Positions 39,898-48,293 of a stretch of 64,000 nucleotides of DNA are shown piece by piece (position 1 is the stretch's first letter; each line of letters opens with the position of its first letter). This DNA comes from a virus: positions 62,001 to 126,000 of the IMG/VR virus record IMGVR_UViG_3300022745_000018. One strand, given 5' to 3'. Below the pieces are notes generated by a model. That model saw only the letters and a list, made by a program, of their open reading frames with translations. It did no database searches and was not told the DNA's origin. A program made the translations under genes and the position numbers.

Positions 39898-40367
39898 TTC
39901 AGAACCTCTGGTGCAAGTCTTTCCATGATATCGTTCAATTCAGTAAACGATAGAGACATCGACAATCTTGTTCCAATGTCCGCATTCTTGACGCGGGCAC
40001 TCAAGTAGATGGTGCTACAGATGGATAGTTTGAAGACGTTATCCAAGATATCTTCTTCTTTTTCCATGACTAAGGACTCTGCTTGAGAAACAATTGCACT
40101 CAATAGAGACAGATTCTTAGCGGCTTCCTTTTCAGGTAGTGTGTACTGTTCGATATTCTTGACGTTGAGGATAACATCGATAGTACCCTCACTAAAGAAG
40201 ACGAACCACCCAATGTCGGATGTAGATAATGAGTCTAGAAGGTCTTGCACCGTATAGTATGTACGATCCTGTAGCATCTTGGCTGCGTGACGAACTAGAA
40301 GCGGTAGAGATGTGTCCGTGATAATCAATTGCGGATTGACGTACATCTGTTCAAAGGAATCACTCAT
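39894..40367 (-). CDS. Hypothetical protein, 157 aa
   Basis: Helical; MSDSFEQMYVNPQLIITDTS, a segment LLDSLSTSDIGWFVFFSEGT and a C-terminal LSFTELNDIMERLAPEVLK. Overlaps both gp52 and the terminase-like gene, so it belongs to the topoisomerase operon. No family recognised. Confidence 0.65.
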   Translation of the reverse strand: MSDSFEQMYVNPQLIITDTSLPLLVRHAAKMLQDRTYYTVQDLLDSLSTSDIGWFVFFSEGTIDVILNVKNIEQYTLPEKEAAKNLSLLSAIVSQAESLVMEKEEDILDNVFKLSICSTIYLSARVKNADIGTRLSMSLSFTELNDIMERLAPEVLK

Positions 40368-41664
40368 TAAGCATCTCCAAATATCTTTCAGTTGGTGTTA
40401 CCTTTGATAAAGCAGCGAATTCCGATTCGCATTTCTTGATTTCAAGTCTAAGACTCTCCACCTCATCGGTCGTACAGTTATATAACGGAATGCCAGTGAA
40501 CTTACTTCCGTATTCTTGAGTAGTAATGTTTTCTTGAATGTATTCAAGAAGCTGGCTCTTGGACGTCTTCCTAAAATCAATCTTATTGGCGATCACTGCC
40601 TCAATGAATTTGATTTTGTCCTTCAAGAATGCCGAACGGTCACTAAGGTTCTTCAGTTCATATTCAAGTTTCTCAGAAACTTTCTTTGTTCTGTATTGCA
40701 CGAAATAGTGAACGAGTTCAGCGACAGAATTGAAGATCTTCAGTTTCCCATCAACATCGAGTGTTGTTAGATTCTCTGAATGGTTCTTTTCAAGTTTGAA
40801 GTACTTATGCGGGTTCTTTTCAATCTTTGACTTCTGTTCACCAGAGACTCTGACTGTAAACCCAAATCCTTCACCGGAACAATTGTCGGTGTAATCGCGA
40901 ATTAGACCTTCGTTCTCAAGTTCGTTCAAGAACTCAACATATTTTTCACGGTCATATCCGATAGGCAACTCAGTGATTTCGTATGTGTATTTACCGACAT
41001 ACTCAATGATGCCTCTAGTTCTCCAAGAACCGTCTTCATTATCAACAACCTCTCCTCTGAAATGAGGGAATGTTGGTTTGATTGGTTTATTGGCCGCTAA
41101 GTATGCATCGGGGTTCTTGATACATTTCTTGACGGCATCAACAACATCATTGGTGGAATGAGGTAAAATTGTGGATGCGAAACCAACCGCGATCCCTGAT
41201 GTACCATTGATCAAAATCCAAGGGATGATTGGGAGATAGTGAGCTGGTTCTGGATTGTCTTGATCCAAAGCCTTGGGAGCAACTTCGATATCTCTGAACC
41301 ACCGTTTGTAGTTTTCTGATAGAGAAACATAGATGTAACGTGGAGCAGCTGCATCTTGAATCAAACGACTGCCGAAGTTGCCGTGGGCTTGAAAGATTGG
41401 TGCATTGTTTGACCATTCGGCGGCCATACCAATGACAGCACCAATCGCGGACGCTTCTCCGTGATTGTAATTATACCTAGAGATTGAGCCTAAGTCAGCG
41501 CATTTAGTCTTCTTACCACCGTAACCATCAATAGATGCATATAGCAATTTCCTAGTGACGGCTTTCAGTCCATCGATGACATGAGGGATCGCTCTATTCT
41601 CAAGCACATACATTGAGTACTGTCGGTACTCATCGTTGATAATTTCTGAGATTGATTTGTTCAT
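40360..41664 (-). CDS. 52: DNA topoisomerase II medium subunit (gp52)
   Basis: 434 residues, homologous to GyrA/ParC: SMYVLENRAIPHVIDGLKAV at the N-terminus, and APRYIYVSLS carrying the active Tyr preceded by the Arg of the AxR-Y motif. NGTSGIAVGFAST follows, then a coiled-coil region near residues 320-380. With gp39 it makes the phage type II enzyme. Overlaps gp39 by four bases. Confidence 0.92.
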   Translation of the reverse strand: MNKSISEIINDEYRQYSMYVLENRAIPHVIDGLKAVTRKLLYASIDGYGGKKTKCADLGSISRYNYNHGEASAIGAVIGMAAEWSNNAPIFQAHGNFGSRLIQDAAAPRYIYVSLSENYKRWFRDIEVAPKALDQDNPEPAHYLPIIPWILINGTSGIAVGFASTILPHSTNDVVDAVKKCIKNPDAYLAANKPIKPTFPHFRGEVVDNEDGSWRTRGIIEYVGKYTYEITELPIGYDREKYVEFLNELENEGLIRDYTDNCSGEGFGFTVRVSGEQKSKIEKNPHKYFKLEKNHSENLTTLDVDGKLKIFNSVAELVHYFVQYRTKKVSEKLEYELKNLSDRSAFLKDKIKFIEAVIANKIDFRKTSKSQLLEYIQENITTQEYGSKFTGIPLYNCTTDEVESLRLEIKKCESEFAALSKVTPTERYLEMLNE

Positions 41665-43517
41665 TTCTTGATCATTTCACAGGCAGAAGACAAACCTTCA
41701 CCAACAAGCCATTCTTTTCTAGGTAATGAAGATTCGCCGAATGCCATTTCCAATGGAGCGAAGTCGTCCGCAGTAACTTCCATGATGACTGGGTTGTTAA
41801 TGAATTCCTTGTAGACTTCTTTCGGCATTGTGCCGAGACCTTTGTAATAACTGACGTCCCAACCTTTTGAATTGAAAGCAGCATACTCTTCATGCGTATA
41901 GAAGATCTTCATCTGCTTACCTTTTCGGCAATCATACAGAGGAGCTAACATTCTACAGATTCGTTTCTCAGTGAACAATTCTGGCCAATTGCTAAACAGA
42001 TTGAGTAGCAAACAGAAGATCGCGGCTCCATCGGTATCGCTATCTGTGATGATAGCGATCTTGCCGTAATTCAAATCAGTTGCCTTCTTCCCGAATTCCA
42101 AACCAATGATCGATAGCAATTCAGAGATTTCTTTGTTCTCCATGATTTTTAGAGGGCGCATCCCACGGACATTCATGATCTTACCCTTAAGTGGGTAGCC
42201 GCCAATCTTCTTCGGATCGCGAACGGCAATCAATGGACCGATAGCAGATAGACCCTCAGCGATGCAAAGGATTCTGTTTTCAGGATTCTTATCTGTAGCG
42301 GCAATGTGGTTGACGACAGTAATTCGTTTAGATTGTTTCTGTTTTGCCGCGAGTTCCCTACGTTCAGCCAAGTCCTTCTTATATAGGATAGCCTCAATCA
42401 TCGGATCAATGATTGACGGTGTGGAAACAATCTTTTTGGAAATCGATTCAAAATCAACCGACGCAAAGATAGGACTGACTTCACCCCAAGAATTTGTGAT
42501 GCGCTCCTTCGTCTGAGATTCAAAACGAGGAGCATTGAAATTCCGAACCCAGATCGCAAAAAGTAAATGCTGTTTGATCTGATTCGGAAGAACATCAATC
42601 TTGTGCTTCTTCTTGATAAAAGCACGAAGAGATTCGATGATTTGTTGCAAGCCATAGTCCACATGAGAACCACCCAGCTTCACATGAATACCGTTCAGAT
42701 AACTGTGAACTCGGAATTCTTCATTAGCACCTGATGGAGCCAAGACAAATGCTAGTCCAGAATCTTCGTGATAGATGGCATCATCGTGGAATTTCTTCGC
42801 AATCTGTTTGATGTTCTTGAACTGAATCTTGGTTGTCTCTGAACCGATCGTCAGTTTGAACGTGATCTTTGGATACATAATGGCTGCATTCACCAGACGA
42901 TCACGAATCATGTCAATATGATCCTCAGTGAATTCCTTTAGACCGAATCTAGCCAAATCTGGAATGAACGATACGATGGTACCACGTTCTTTTCCACCGC
43001 TTTCGATTTTCCAATCCATCTCTGCCCGATTGTTCTTACAAAGAAGGACGAGTTTCTTTTTACCGTCACGAGTCTCTCCTCTAAATTCAGTAGAGAAGAT
43101 ATTCGTCAGCGCCGCCCCCATCCCGTTCGTTCCACCGGTGATTCGTTTTGAATCATCGAAGTTAGAACCAGCACGCAACTCAGTCCATGCCCAAACTGGA
43201 CGTGGTTTACCATCAATGATCTCTTGAGGAATGCCACGTCCATTATCTGATACAGTGATCATCGTACCGTTATAGGTATCCGCAATCTCTAGACCAATTT
43301 CTGTAGAGAATTCACCAGAAGTACGAATATGCTCATCAATAGAATTCTGAATGATTTCGTCGATGATCTTCAATAGACCAGGGACTACGATCTTTTTCTG
43401 CCAGACACAATCAATGATGCCTTCATATGGTTCTGCAGTGATAGATCCGATGTAAACACCAGATCTAGCAAGCGCATGCTCACGGTCAGATAATACCTTG
43501 AATTCTTCGGTCGTCAT
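41661..43517 (-). CDS. 39: DNA topoisomerase II large subunit (gp39 + gp60 fused)
   Basis: 618 residues. GHKL ATPase: IIQNSIDEHIRT, TVSDNGRGIP, GGTNGMGAAL. TOPRIM: ILCIAEGLSAIGPL and IAIITDSDTDGAAI, then YYKGLGTMPKEVY as in GyrB/ParE. In T4 this protein is split into gp39 and gp60; here it is one chain. The zinc/insert parts of GyrB are lacking, as expected for phage. Confidence 0.93.
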   Translation of the reverse strand: MTTEEFKVLSDREHALARSGVYIGSITAEPYEGIIDCVWQKKIVVPGLLKIIDEIIQNSIDEHIRTSGEFSTEIGLEIADTYNGTMITVSDNGRGIPQEIIDGKPRPVWAWTELRAGSNFDDSKRITGGTNGMGAALTNIFSTEFRGETRDGKKKLVLLCKNNRAEMDWKIESGGKERGTIVSFIPDLARFGLKEFTEDHIDMIRDRLVNAAIMYPKITFKLTIGSETTKIQFKNIKQIAKKFHDDAIYHEDSGLAFVLAPSGANEEFRVHSYLNGIHVKLGGSHVDYGLQQIIESLRAFIKKKHKIDVLPNQIKQHLLFAIWVRNFNAPRFESQTKERITNSWGEVSPIFASVDFESISKKIVSTPSIIDPMIEAILYKKDLAERRELAAKQKQSKRITVVNHIAATDKNPENRILCIAEGLSAIGPLIAVRDPKKIGGYPLKGKIMNVRGMRPLKIMENKEISELLSIIGLEFGKKATDLNYGKIAIITDSDTDGAAIFCLLLNLFSNWPELFTEKRICRMLAPLYDCRKGKQMKIFYTHEEYAAFNSKGWDVSYYKGLGTMPKEVYKEFINNPVIMEVTADDFAPLEMAFGESSLPRKEWLVGEGLSSACEMIKK

Positions 43518-43996
43518 TTTACCAGCAAAGAGTTGACTTCTTTCTCCAGAATTTTGGAGATGAATGCATGAGAGAAGTCGTACATATTCATATTATCGAC
43601 GACGTTCTTGGATAGAACAAAGCCGATAGAAGAATTTTCCAAAACCAATTGTTTGAATTCAGATAGTTGAATCACACCACATTGATTCCTCGGAGCTTTC
43701 TTTCCAGTCACGTATGCAACCAAACGCTCAAGAGCGGTAGCGCGACCAACCTTCTTATCGTAAGGCAGACGAAGATCTGCACTATGCATCTTTGCGTATG
43801 CAAAGATAATAGAATCATCACAGCGTGCATAAGCAATCGTGAATCTTGGGTATGATGCTTCTTGCGTCACTTCCCATTTTTCAATTGGCAACGACTTTGA
43901 TCTTGGTTGCCACCAAGACTTTGCATGCACATACCGTACTGAAGATGTTTCATATTCAGTGTCATATGCGGCACTTTTGAAGTCACTTTCATTCAT
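43514..43996 (-). CDS. Hypothetical protein, 160 aa
   Basis: First large gene of the topoisomerase operon. Central SYPRFTIAYARCDDSIIFAY and KVGRATALERLVAYVTG look like a compact alpha/beta domain. No match in memory. Overlaps gp39 by four bases. Confidence 0.6.
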   Translation of the reverse strand: MNESDFKSAAYDTEYETSSVRYVHAKSWWQPRSKSLPIEKWEVTQEASYPRFTIAYARCDDSIIFAYAKMHSADLRLPYDKKVGRATALERLVAYVTGKKAPRNQCGVIQLSEFKQLVLENSSIGFVLSKNVVDNMNMYDFSHAFISKILEKEVNSLLVK

Positions 43997-44132
43997 GATC
44001 TACCTTCTTTCTATGTTTCTGATTTCGAGACTTTTCCAAATATTTCTTCCGATTTTTATGTACACCACACCGATTATATTGCCGAGAATGTTTCGCGACA
44101 TAATTTCGTTGTTTTACTTTTGGTGCAGACAT
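43989..44132 (-). CDS. Small basic protein, 47 aa
   Basis: MSAPKVKQRNYVAKHSRQYN followed by VHKNRKKYLEKSR and more Lys/His. Resembles a small basic phage protein with KHSR...N...H..RKK pattern that I have seen in T4-like phages. Overlaps the next gene by eight bases. No clear ribosome-binding site. Confidence 0.55.
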   Translation of the reverse strand: MSAPKVKQRNYVAKHSRQYNRCGVHKNRKKYLEKSRNQKHRKKVDHE

Positions 44133-44147
44133 ATCTAAAATTCAATG

Positions 44148-44238
44148 TGGTACCCGAAACCGGACTTGAACCGGTACGCCATCTGATCGTAGCGGCGGAT
44201 TTTAAGTCCGCTGTGTCTACCAATTTCACCATCCGGGC
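44148..44238 (-). tRNA. tRNA-Leu (TAA), separate from the main cluster
   Basis: Acceptor GCCCGGA/TTCGGGT, anticodon arm GCGGA-CTTAAAA-TCCGC, class II variable arm, encoded ACCA. Between the topoisomerase operon and the promoter at 44253-44280. Confidence 0.92.
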
Positions 44239-44252
44239 ACTATCACAAATCA

Positions 44253-44280
44253 ATTGTACACTATCAGCGATAATGTAGTT
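44253..44280 (-). promoter_or_regulatory. Middle-type promoter, AACTACAT box
   Basis: Minus strand: CAACTACAT, 12 bases, TGTACAAT. Drives tRNA-Leu and possibly the topoisomerase operon. Confidence 0.6.
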
Positions 44281-44282
44281 GT

Positions 44283-44555
44283 TTAAAATGGATGGCTTGA
44301 AGTTTTGTTCAACCGTGAGCCGGGTGCTTCGGCATGTATCTTCTTGAGAACATCGCGGAAGCCATTATCAATTCGCCCATACCCAGAAGTAACTGCTGAG
44401 TACGAAATTGCGGCCGAAGAAACACAACGGGTCAGCGACCCAACTTCATTACATGATGGACATACATCTGTAGCCACCTCATCTCTATCTGAAATCCTTT
44501 TGGATAATTCAGTTCTTGTTCCGCATTTGGAACAAGCATAATCATACAGCGCCAT
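44283..44555 (-). CDS. Zinc-ribbon protein, FmdB-like, 90 aa
   Basis: MALYDYACSKCGTRTELSKR and VCPSCNEVGSLTR give two CxxC knuckles in the arrangement of FmdB-type putative regulators. The rest is Ser/Gly-rich. Common in phages, role unclear. Overlaps the membrane protein upstream by 14 bases. Confidence 0.75.
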   Translation of the reverse strand: MALYDYACSKCGTRTELSKRISDRDEVATDVCPSCNEVGSLTRCVSSAAISYSAVTSGYGRIDNGFRDVLKKIHAEAPGSRLNKTSSHPF

Positions 44556-44778
44556 CTTGTTTCTCCGTGAGCTTTACTAATTTTGCTGAGAACATCAAGT
44601 CATCGACGATGGCATTCGGTAGAACAAAGAACATTCTAATGAATGCAAATCCCAATCTAATCGTGTTCATGAAGAAATGAAAGAATGTTAAACCGATGGC
44701 TAAAACAGACACAACGAGTTGATCTTTTAGATCTAAATGAACAGACTGAATTTCTTCTCTACTGAATTTCTTTTCCAA
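44542..44778 (-). CDS. Membrane protein, 78 aa
   Basis: A soluble charged start (KKFSREEIQSVHLDL) is followed by LVVSVLAIGLTFFHFFMNTI and GFAFIRMFFVLPNAIV as likely membrane segments. Overlaps both neighbours. Unknown. Confidence 0.6.
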   Translation of the reverse strand: MEKKFSREEIQSVHLDLKDQLVVSVLAIGLTFFHFFMNTIRLGFAFIRMFFVLPNAIVDDLMFSAKLVKLTEKQDGAV

Positions 44779-44947
44779 CTGAGTCCTCTTCTGCGGTGTC
44801 TACAATAACCACACTGGATTTATCAACTTCACCACAGACATGACATCTGAAGCCGACGAAAACATAATTTCGATCACGCCAAGTAATGACGTCACCGGTA
44901 TTCGTCTTCATTAGATGTGAGAGCCAATGCTTAAACTTATTGACCAT
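44759..44947 (-). CDS. Small CxxC protein, 62 aa
   Basis: ATG 44947 overlaps the preceding gene by 11 bases; the longer frame lies inside that gene and is unlikely. MVNKFKHWLSHLMKTNTGDV, then FRCHVCGEVDKS, a single CxxC that may bind zinc as a dimer. Acidic end. Confidence 0.5.
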   Translation of the reverse strand: MVNKFKHWLSHLMKTNTGDVITWRDRNYVFVGFRCHVCGEVDKSSVVIVDTAEEDSVGKEIQ

Positions 44948-45290
44948 TTCGACCACGTTGATATGCATCTGCTTCTGCTGCACGCTGAATCTCAAGCATA
45001 CGGTCAACTCGACCTTTGCAGTATGCAAGAGCCACGGAATCATTCACATATGCTCCACAGTAATCAACATAGGGTCCATAGGACGGCGGTTGTCGGTTGA
45101 CTTGAACTGGCACAGGGATTCCGATTGGTACACCGGGTGCATAGATGACGGCTGGTTCTGGAGTCTTCGTGACTTGTGTGAATAGACGATAGACGCCTGC
45201 ACCAACAATGGCTGCTTCACCTTCACTCAATCTAGCGTGAGCGAATGTACATGTGAAAATAGTCAGAGCAATCAAAAATTTCTTGAACAT
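44937..45290 (-). CDS. Secreted protein, 117 aa
   Basis: Signal peptide MFKKFLIALTIFTCTFAHA, then a Pro-rich region (VIYAPGVPIGIPVPVQVN) and two cysteines in YVDYCGAY and ALAYCKGR. AAGGATTTGT precedes ATG 45290. The longer frame covers the promoter and is rejected. Likely periplasmic; function unknown. Confidence 0.65.
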   Translation of the reverse strand: MFKKFLIALTIFTCTFAHARLSEGEAAIVGAGVYRLFTQVTKTPEPAVIYAPGVPIGIPVPVQVNRQPPSYGPYVDYCGAYVNDSVALAYCKGRVDRMLEIQRAAEADAYQRGRNGQ

Positions 45291-45315
45291 ACAAATCCTT
45301 TCAATGATTTGATCC

Positions 45316-45343
45316 ATTATTGCACATTTAACGAAATGTAGTA
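45316..45343 (-). promoter_or_regulatory. Middle-type promoter, ACTACAT box
   Basis: Minus strand: TACTACAT, 12 bases, GCAATAAT. Ahead of the secreted-protein gene, after gp32. Confidence 0.5.
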
Positions 45344-45438
45344 GTTCGTTAAAATGCCCGATAATGAAATAACACAATTAGATGTGGTATCCAATATCGG
45401 GCATGGATCTAGACGAATCTAAACGATTCTACGACCAA

Positions 45439-46350
45439 TCAATCGTCGTTAACGAGACTGGAGAAGAATGCATCATCGTCATCTTCAGGCATACTAGGTG
45501 TAGGGACAGCCGCGACACGTTTAGCGGGATTTGTTGCTTTAGGTTTCTCAGAAGCAGCCAACTCGGCGAGTGCATCCAATTCAGGATCTTGAGCAGCCTG
45601 TTGAGCACGAGCAGCGCCATTGGATTTACTAACCCCAGTGACCCATTCGAACTTCTTCTTCAATTCGTCATACGATTTGAACTTCTCAGGAGCAACATCA
45701 GCCTTCAGATCATAGCACTTGGCCAAGACGGCATCAATCTTCTTCTTATCACCACCAAACAGGGGTTTAGCGGCACCGAATGTAGAAGTGTCGTAGTTGG
45801 GGAACTTGCTAACGATTGTTCTAACCAGCTTGAAGTCTGCACCAGTCATTGGATCGAATGCGTTGATTGGTTCTGCACCCAAATCTGCATCAGGTTTAGC
45901 AGCAGCAACGATCTTGGCAAACATCTTCTTGGGCATCTTGTACTTAAACACACCACCCTCAGCTTCAGGATTGTTAGTGTCCTTAATCACCAAGATGTTG
46001 ACTGTGTAAGTTTCTTTGCGTTTGCGGCCGCGAACGATCTCCTTGTTCGCTTCTACTTCAGTTTCCCAAAGTTCACGATTGGCTTCGGAGACAGGATCTG
46101 GCAGACCGATAGTTGAAGGACTATCTTCAATATACCAACGATTGGTATTGGCATCTTTGAATGCAAAAGAGAATTTGCGTTGGAATGGGATCTCGTCGAT
46201 GTTCTTGTCAGGCAAGATACGGATCACAGCAGAGGCATTACCAACCTTGTCAGGTGTAGGTCTCCAGTATTCTGAATCCCCTTCATTATTATCGTAGGTT
46301 TTCTTTTGTGAAATTGTGTCAAATTGTTGAAGCAGTTTTGAAAAGTCCAT
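45439..46350 (-). CDS. 32: Single-stranded DNA-binding protein gp32
   Basis: 303 residues. The N-terminal LAST-like basic start, the core KETYTVNILVIKDTNNPEAE with GGVFKYKMPKKMF, then FPNYDTSTF, and the acidic tail (MPEDDDDAFFSSL) are gp32 features. The zinc-binding His/Cys cluster of T4 gp32 is absent: the equivalent stretch reads GLPDPVSEANRELWETEVEA. Coats ssDNA and organises replication proteins. A terminator and possible late promoter lie upstream. Confidence 0.9.
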   Translation of the reverse strand: MDFSKLLQQFDTISQKKTYDNNEGDSEYWRPTPDKVGNASAVIRILPDKNIDEIPFQRKFSFAFKDANTNRWYIEDSPSTIGLPDPVSEANRELWETEVEANKEIVRGRKRKETYTVNILVIKDTNNPEAEGGVFKYKMPKKMFAKIVAAAKPDADLGAEPINAFDPMTGADFKLVRTIVSKFPNYDTSTFGAAKPLFGGDKKKIDAVLAKCYDLKADVAPEKFKSYDELKKKFEWVTGVSKSNGAARAQQAAQDPELDALAELAASEKPKATNPAKRVAAVPTPSMPEDDDDAFFSSLVNDD

Positions 46351-46414
46351 TTTGATTTCCTTTTTGAAGTTTAGTGAATCCGATTTGTTATTGTCAGATC
46401 GGCAACTGACTATC

Positions 46415-46422
46415 TATTTATC
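46415..46422 (-). promoter_or_regulatory. Possible late promoter ahead of gp32 (GATAAATA)
   Basis: GATAAATA, one mismatch from TATAAATA, 65 bases before the gp32 start and just after the terminator. Weak evidence. Confidence 0.3.
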
Positions 46423-46438
46423 TCTGTCTAGAAAGACA

Positions 46439-46470
46439 AATGGAGACCGCAGTATTTCGCGGTCTCCATT
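46439..46470 (-). terminator. Rho-independent-like terminator
   Basis: 12-bp perfect stem (AATGGAGACCGC / GCGGTCTCCATT) with 8-base loop, followed on the minus strand by TTTGTCTTTCT. Ends the transcript of the 63-aa HTH gene before gp32. Confidence 0.75.
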
Positions 46471-46483
46471 CAAGATTCTCTAG

Positions 46484-46675
46484 TTACAGAGAATAGCAGG
46501 TCAGACCGGTGCGTGTCTGACTGGTTTGGATTGCCATGCCATGTTCGTAACGCAGATCATAGATTCGAGCAGACAGACGCTGGATGCCCATCTTCTCAGC
46601 TTGAGCTTTGGTCACAGAACGGCCAGCCTCGAACAGAGCAGCCAGTTTTTCCAGTTGAGTTTTGGTTTTCTTCAT
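46484..46675 (-). CDS. Small helix-turn-helix protein, 63 aa
   Basis: KLAALFEAGRSVTKAQAEKM then RLSARIYDLRYEHGMAIQT: the HTH plus LxARIxDLRxxG pattern of a winged-helix family common in phages. Between its own sigma70-like promoter and a terminator, so an independent unit and a possible regulator. Confidence 0.75.
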   Translation of the reverse strand: MKKTKTQLEKLAALFEAGRSVTKAQAEKMGIQRLSARIYDLRYEHGMAIQTSQTRTGLTCYSL

Positions 46676-46733
46676 TTCATACCTTTCATGTTAAAGAAAA
46701 ATGATGGTGGATAACTGCACCATCTACAGTTTA

Positions 46734-46760
46734 TTTTACACAGCAAAATCGCCATGTAAA
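46734..46760 (-). promoter_or_regulatory. Sigma70-like promoter before HTH gene
   Basis: Minus strand: AAATTTTACAT, then TAAAAT with 15-bp spacing by my count. Shares its -35 surroundings with the promoter at 49331. Confidence 0.5.
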
Positions 46761-46767
46761 ATTTTTC

Positions 46768-46905
46768 TTAGCTGAGCGCCGGTAACGTAACCAGAACCAA
46801 CCCGCATAGAATGATCACATCAGAATTCGGTACTTTGAAATAGACACCGACCATACCCATTCCAACCAGTGTTACGCCAGAGACAAATGAGGCAATGTTC
46901 TTCAT
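46768..46905 (-). CDS. Small membrane protein, 45 aa
   Basis: MKNIASFVSGVTLVGMGMVG then VIILCGLVLVTLPALS: two short spans. Fills the 240-base gap after the NAMPT gene and ends next to the promoter. No strong ribosome-binding site. Confidence 0.5.
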   Translation of the reverse strand: MKNIASFVSGVTLVGMGMVGVYFKVPNSDVIILCGLVLVTLPALS

Positions 46906-46916
46906 GATATGTTCTT

Positions 46917-48269
46917 TCATTTTGCTACCGTATCGAACCAAGTGTTAACACCAGCGAAGGCACGTTCACGGATCTCGTCAAACGTTGGCCTGTAAAGAAC
47001 CTTACCGTTTTCGTAGTAAGTAACGAAGTCAGCAGAATCTTGATTTCCGCCCTTCGATTTCTTACCAGGATCCGTGATAGGATTCTTCACTGTTTTGACA
47101 GCCTTGCCACCAATGATCATCTCAGATGTTTTCTGAGCAAACTTGGATGTGTCACGTGTAACGGATTGCAGCAAGCCACCACCTGAGCCTAGCACGACAC
47201 ATTCGGGAGCATACCCGAGGTCAACCACTTTCTGCATTAGCATCAAAGCAGTGGTTGGGTTGATGCCATCGCCTTGAATGATACCGACATTGTTGATCAC
47301 TTTCTTGCCTTTGCTATTGATCTTGTAACCAAACGCATTACTTTGCATTTCAAGCAGAGCAGGCACGACTTCGAACATATCACCTGAATCTGGACGGAAC
47401 ACGACCTTGGCTCCAGAATTCACGATCTGTTCTTTGAACGTCGTACATAGGAGAGCAGCTTCGCGGAAAGTATTGTAACCATCAATCACGATGGAAACAA
47501 TAGAACCAGGTTTCGCATAGACATCAAGCATTCGCTTGAGATATTCATGTTGACCGCCTTCACCGTACGAACATTGGACGCTGTGTTCAGATGCAGGAAC
47601 TGAGAATCCGATCGGACCCTTTGCTCCGTAATAGTGTTTAGCGTACTGCAGAGCAGCGACATTGTCTGTACCGCTAAAGAAAACCAAATGGCCAAGACCG
47701 CCGACACCTGAAGATTCGAACGAGGTGGCGCCACGAGAACCGAAGTCATTCAAAGCAAATGGAAGATTTCCTGGATTGTCTGATGCAATATCATAGAACC
47801 ACTTCAGCGACTTGTAGAGTTCTAGACCCTGAGATGCGATCGTGGTGGGATACCAGACAGATCGCTGCATCGCAGTCTCGATGAACGATGCCAGGGTTGG
47901 GCACTTTGGATCCGTGGAAACAACAGACACAATTGCGGTGTTTGAAGGGACAACTTGACCCTCAGGAATACCACGAACACGAAGAGGTAGGAATCCGCCG
48001 TGTTTGTTGAGGACATGTTCCCACATCGCTCGGTCAAACGGTTCACCGTGTGGAACGATCAGTTCTTCCGCTTCGTCAATGTCAGCTTTTGTGATTGGTG
48101 TTTCCAGCCAGTCCTTGATATAGACACTTAGACCTAAGGGGACGATTCGTTTACCAGAAACACGCGGTTCAATGTACGAATACATCGATTCGGTTCCGTT
48201 TGGATAGACTGCTAAAGTCTGACTGTATTTGTACGAATCTGCACTGAGAACTACATTTTTCTTGAACAT
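46917..48269 (-). CDS. nadV: Nicotinamide phosphoribosyltransferase (NadV/NAMPT)
   Basis: 450 residues. Starts VLSADSYKYSQ; has FALNDFGSRGATS, SVPASEHSVQ with the catalytic His, FRPDSGDMFE and GIIQGDGINP, all NAMPT signatures. Converts nicotinamide + PRPP to NMN. Directly follows the NMNAT-Nudix gene (24-base gap), so the pair makes NAD+ from nicotinamide in two steps. Confidence 0.93.
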   Translation of the reverse strand: MFKKNVVLSADSYKYSQTLAVYPNGTESMYSYIEPRVSGKRIVPLGLSVYIKDWLETPITKADIDEAEELIVPHGEPFDRAMWEHVLNKHGGFLPLRVRGIPEGQVVPSNTAIVSVVSTDPKCPTLASFIETAMQRSVWYPTTIASQGLELYKSLKWFYDIASDNPGNLPFALNDFGSRGATSFESSGVGGLGHLVFFSGTDNVAALQYAKHYYGAKGPIGFSVPASEHSVQCSYGEGGQHEYLKRMLDVYAKPGSIVSIVIDGYNTFREAALLCTTFKEQIVNSGAKVVFRPDSGDMFEVVPALLEMQSNAFGYKINSKGKKVINNVGIIQGDGINPTTALMLMQKVVDLGYAPECVVLGSGGGLLQSVTRDTSKFAQKTSEMIIGGKAVKTVKNPITDPGKKSKGGNQDSADFVTYYENGKVLYRPTFDEIRERAFAGVNTWFDTVAK

Positions 48270-48293
48270 TTTTAACTCCTATAGATGTTCGGT

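Noticed and set aside
45352-45390. Fifteenth AACCACAT-type box (ACCACATC on the minus strand near 45382)
   Set aside because: The box is present, but no -10-like sequence follows at 12 bases, so it was not counted as a promoter.
45382-46116. 244-codon plus-strand frame opposite gp32
   Set aside because: It is fully antisense to gp32, has no ribosome-binding site and no protein-like composition. gp32 itself is unmistakable.
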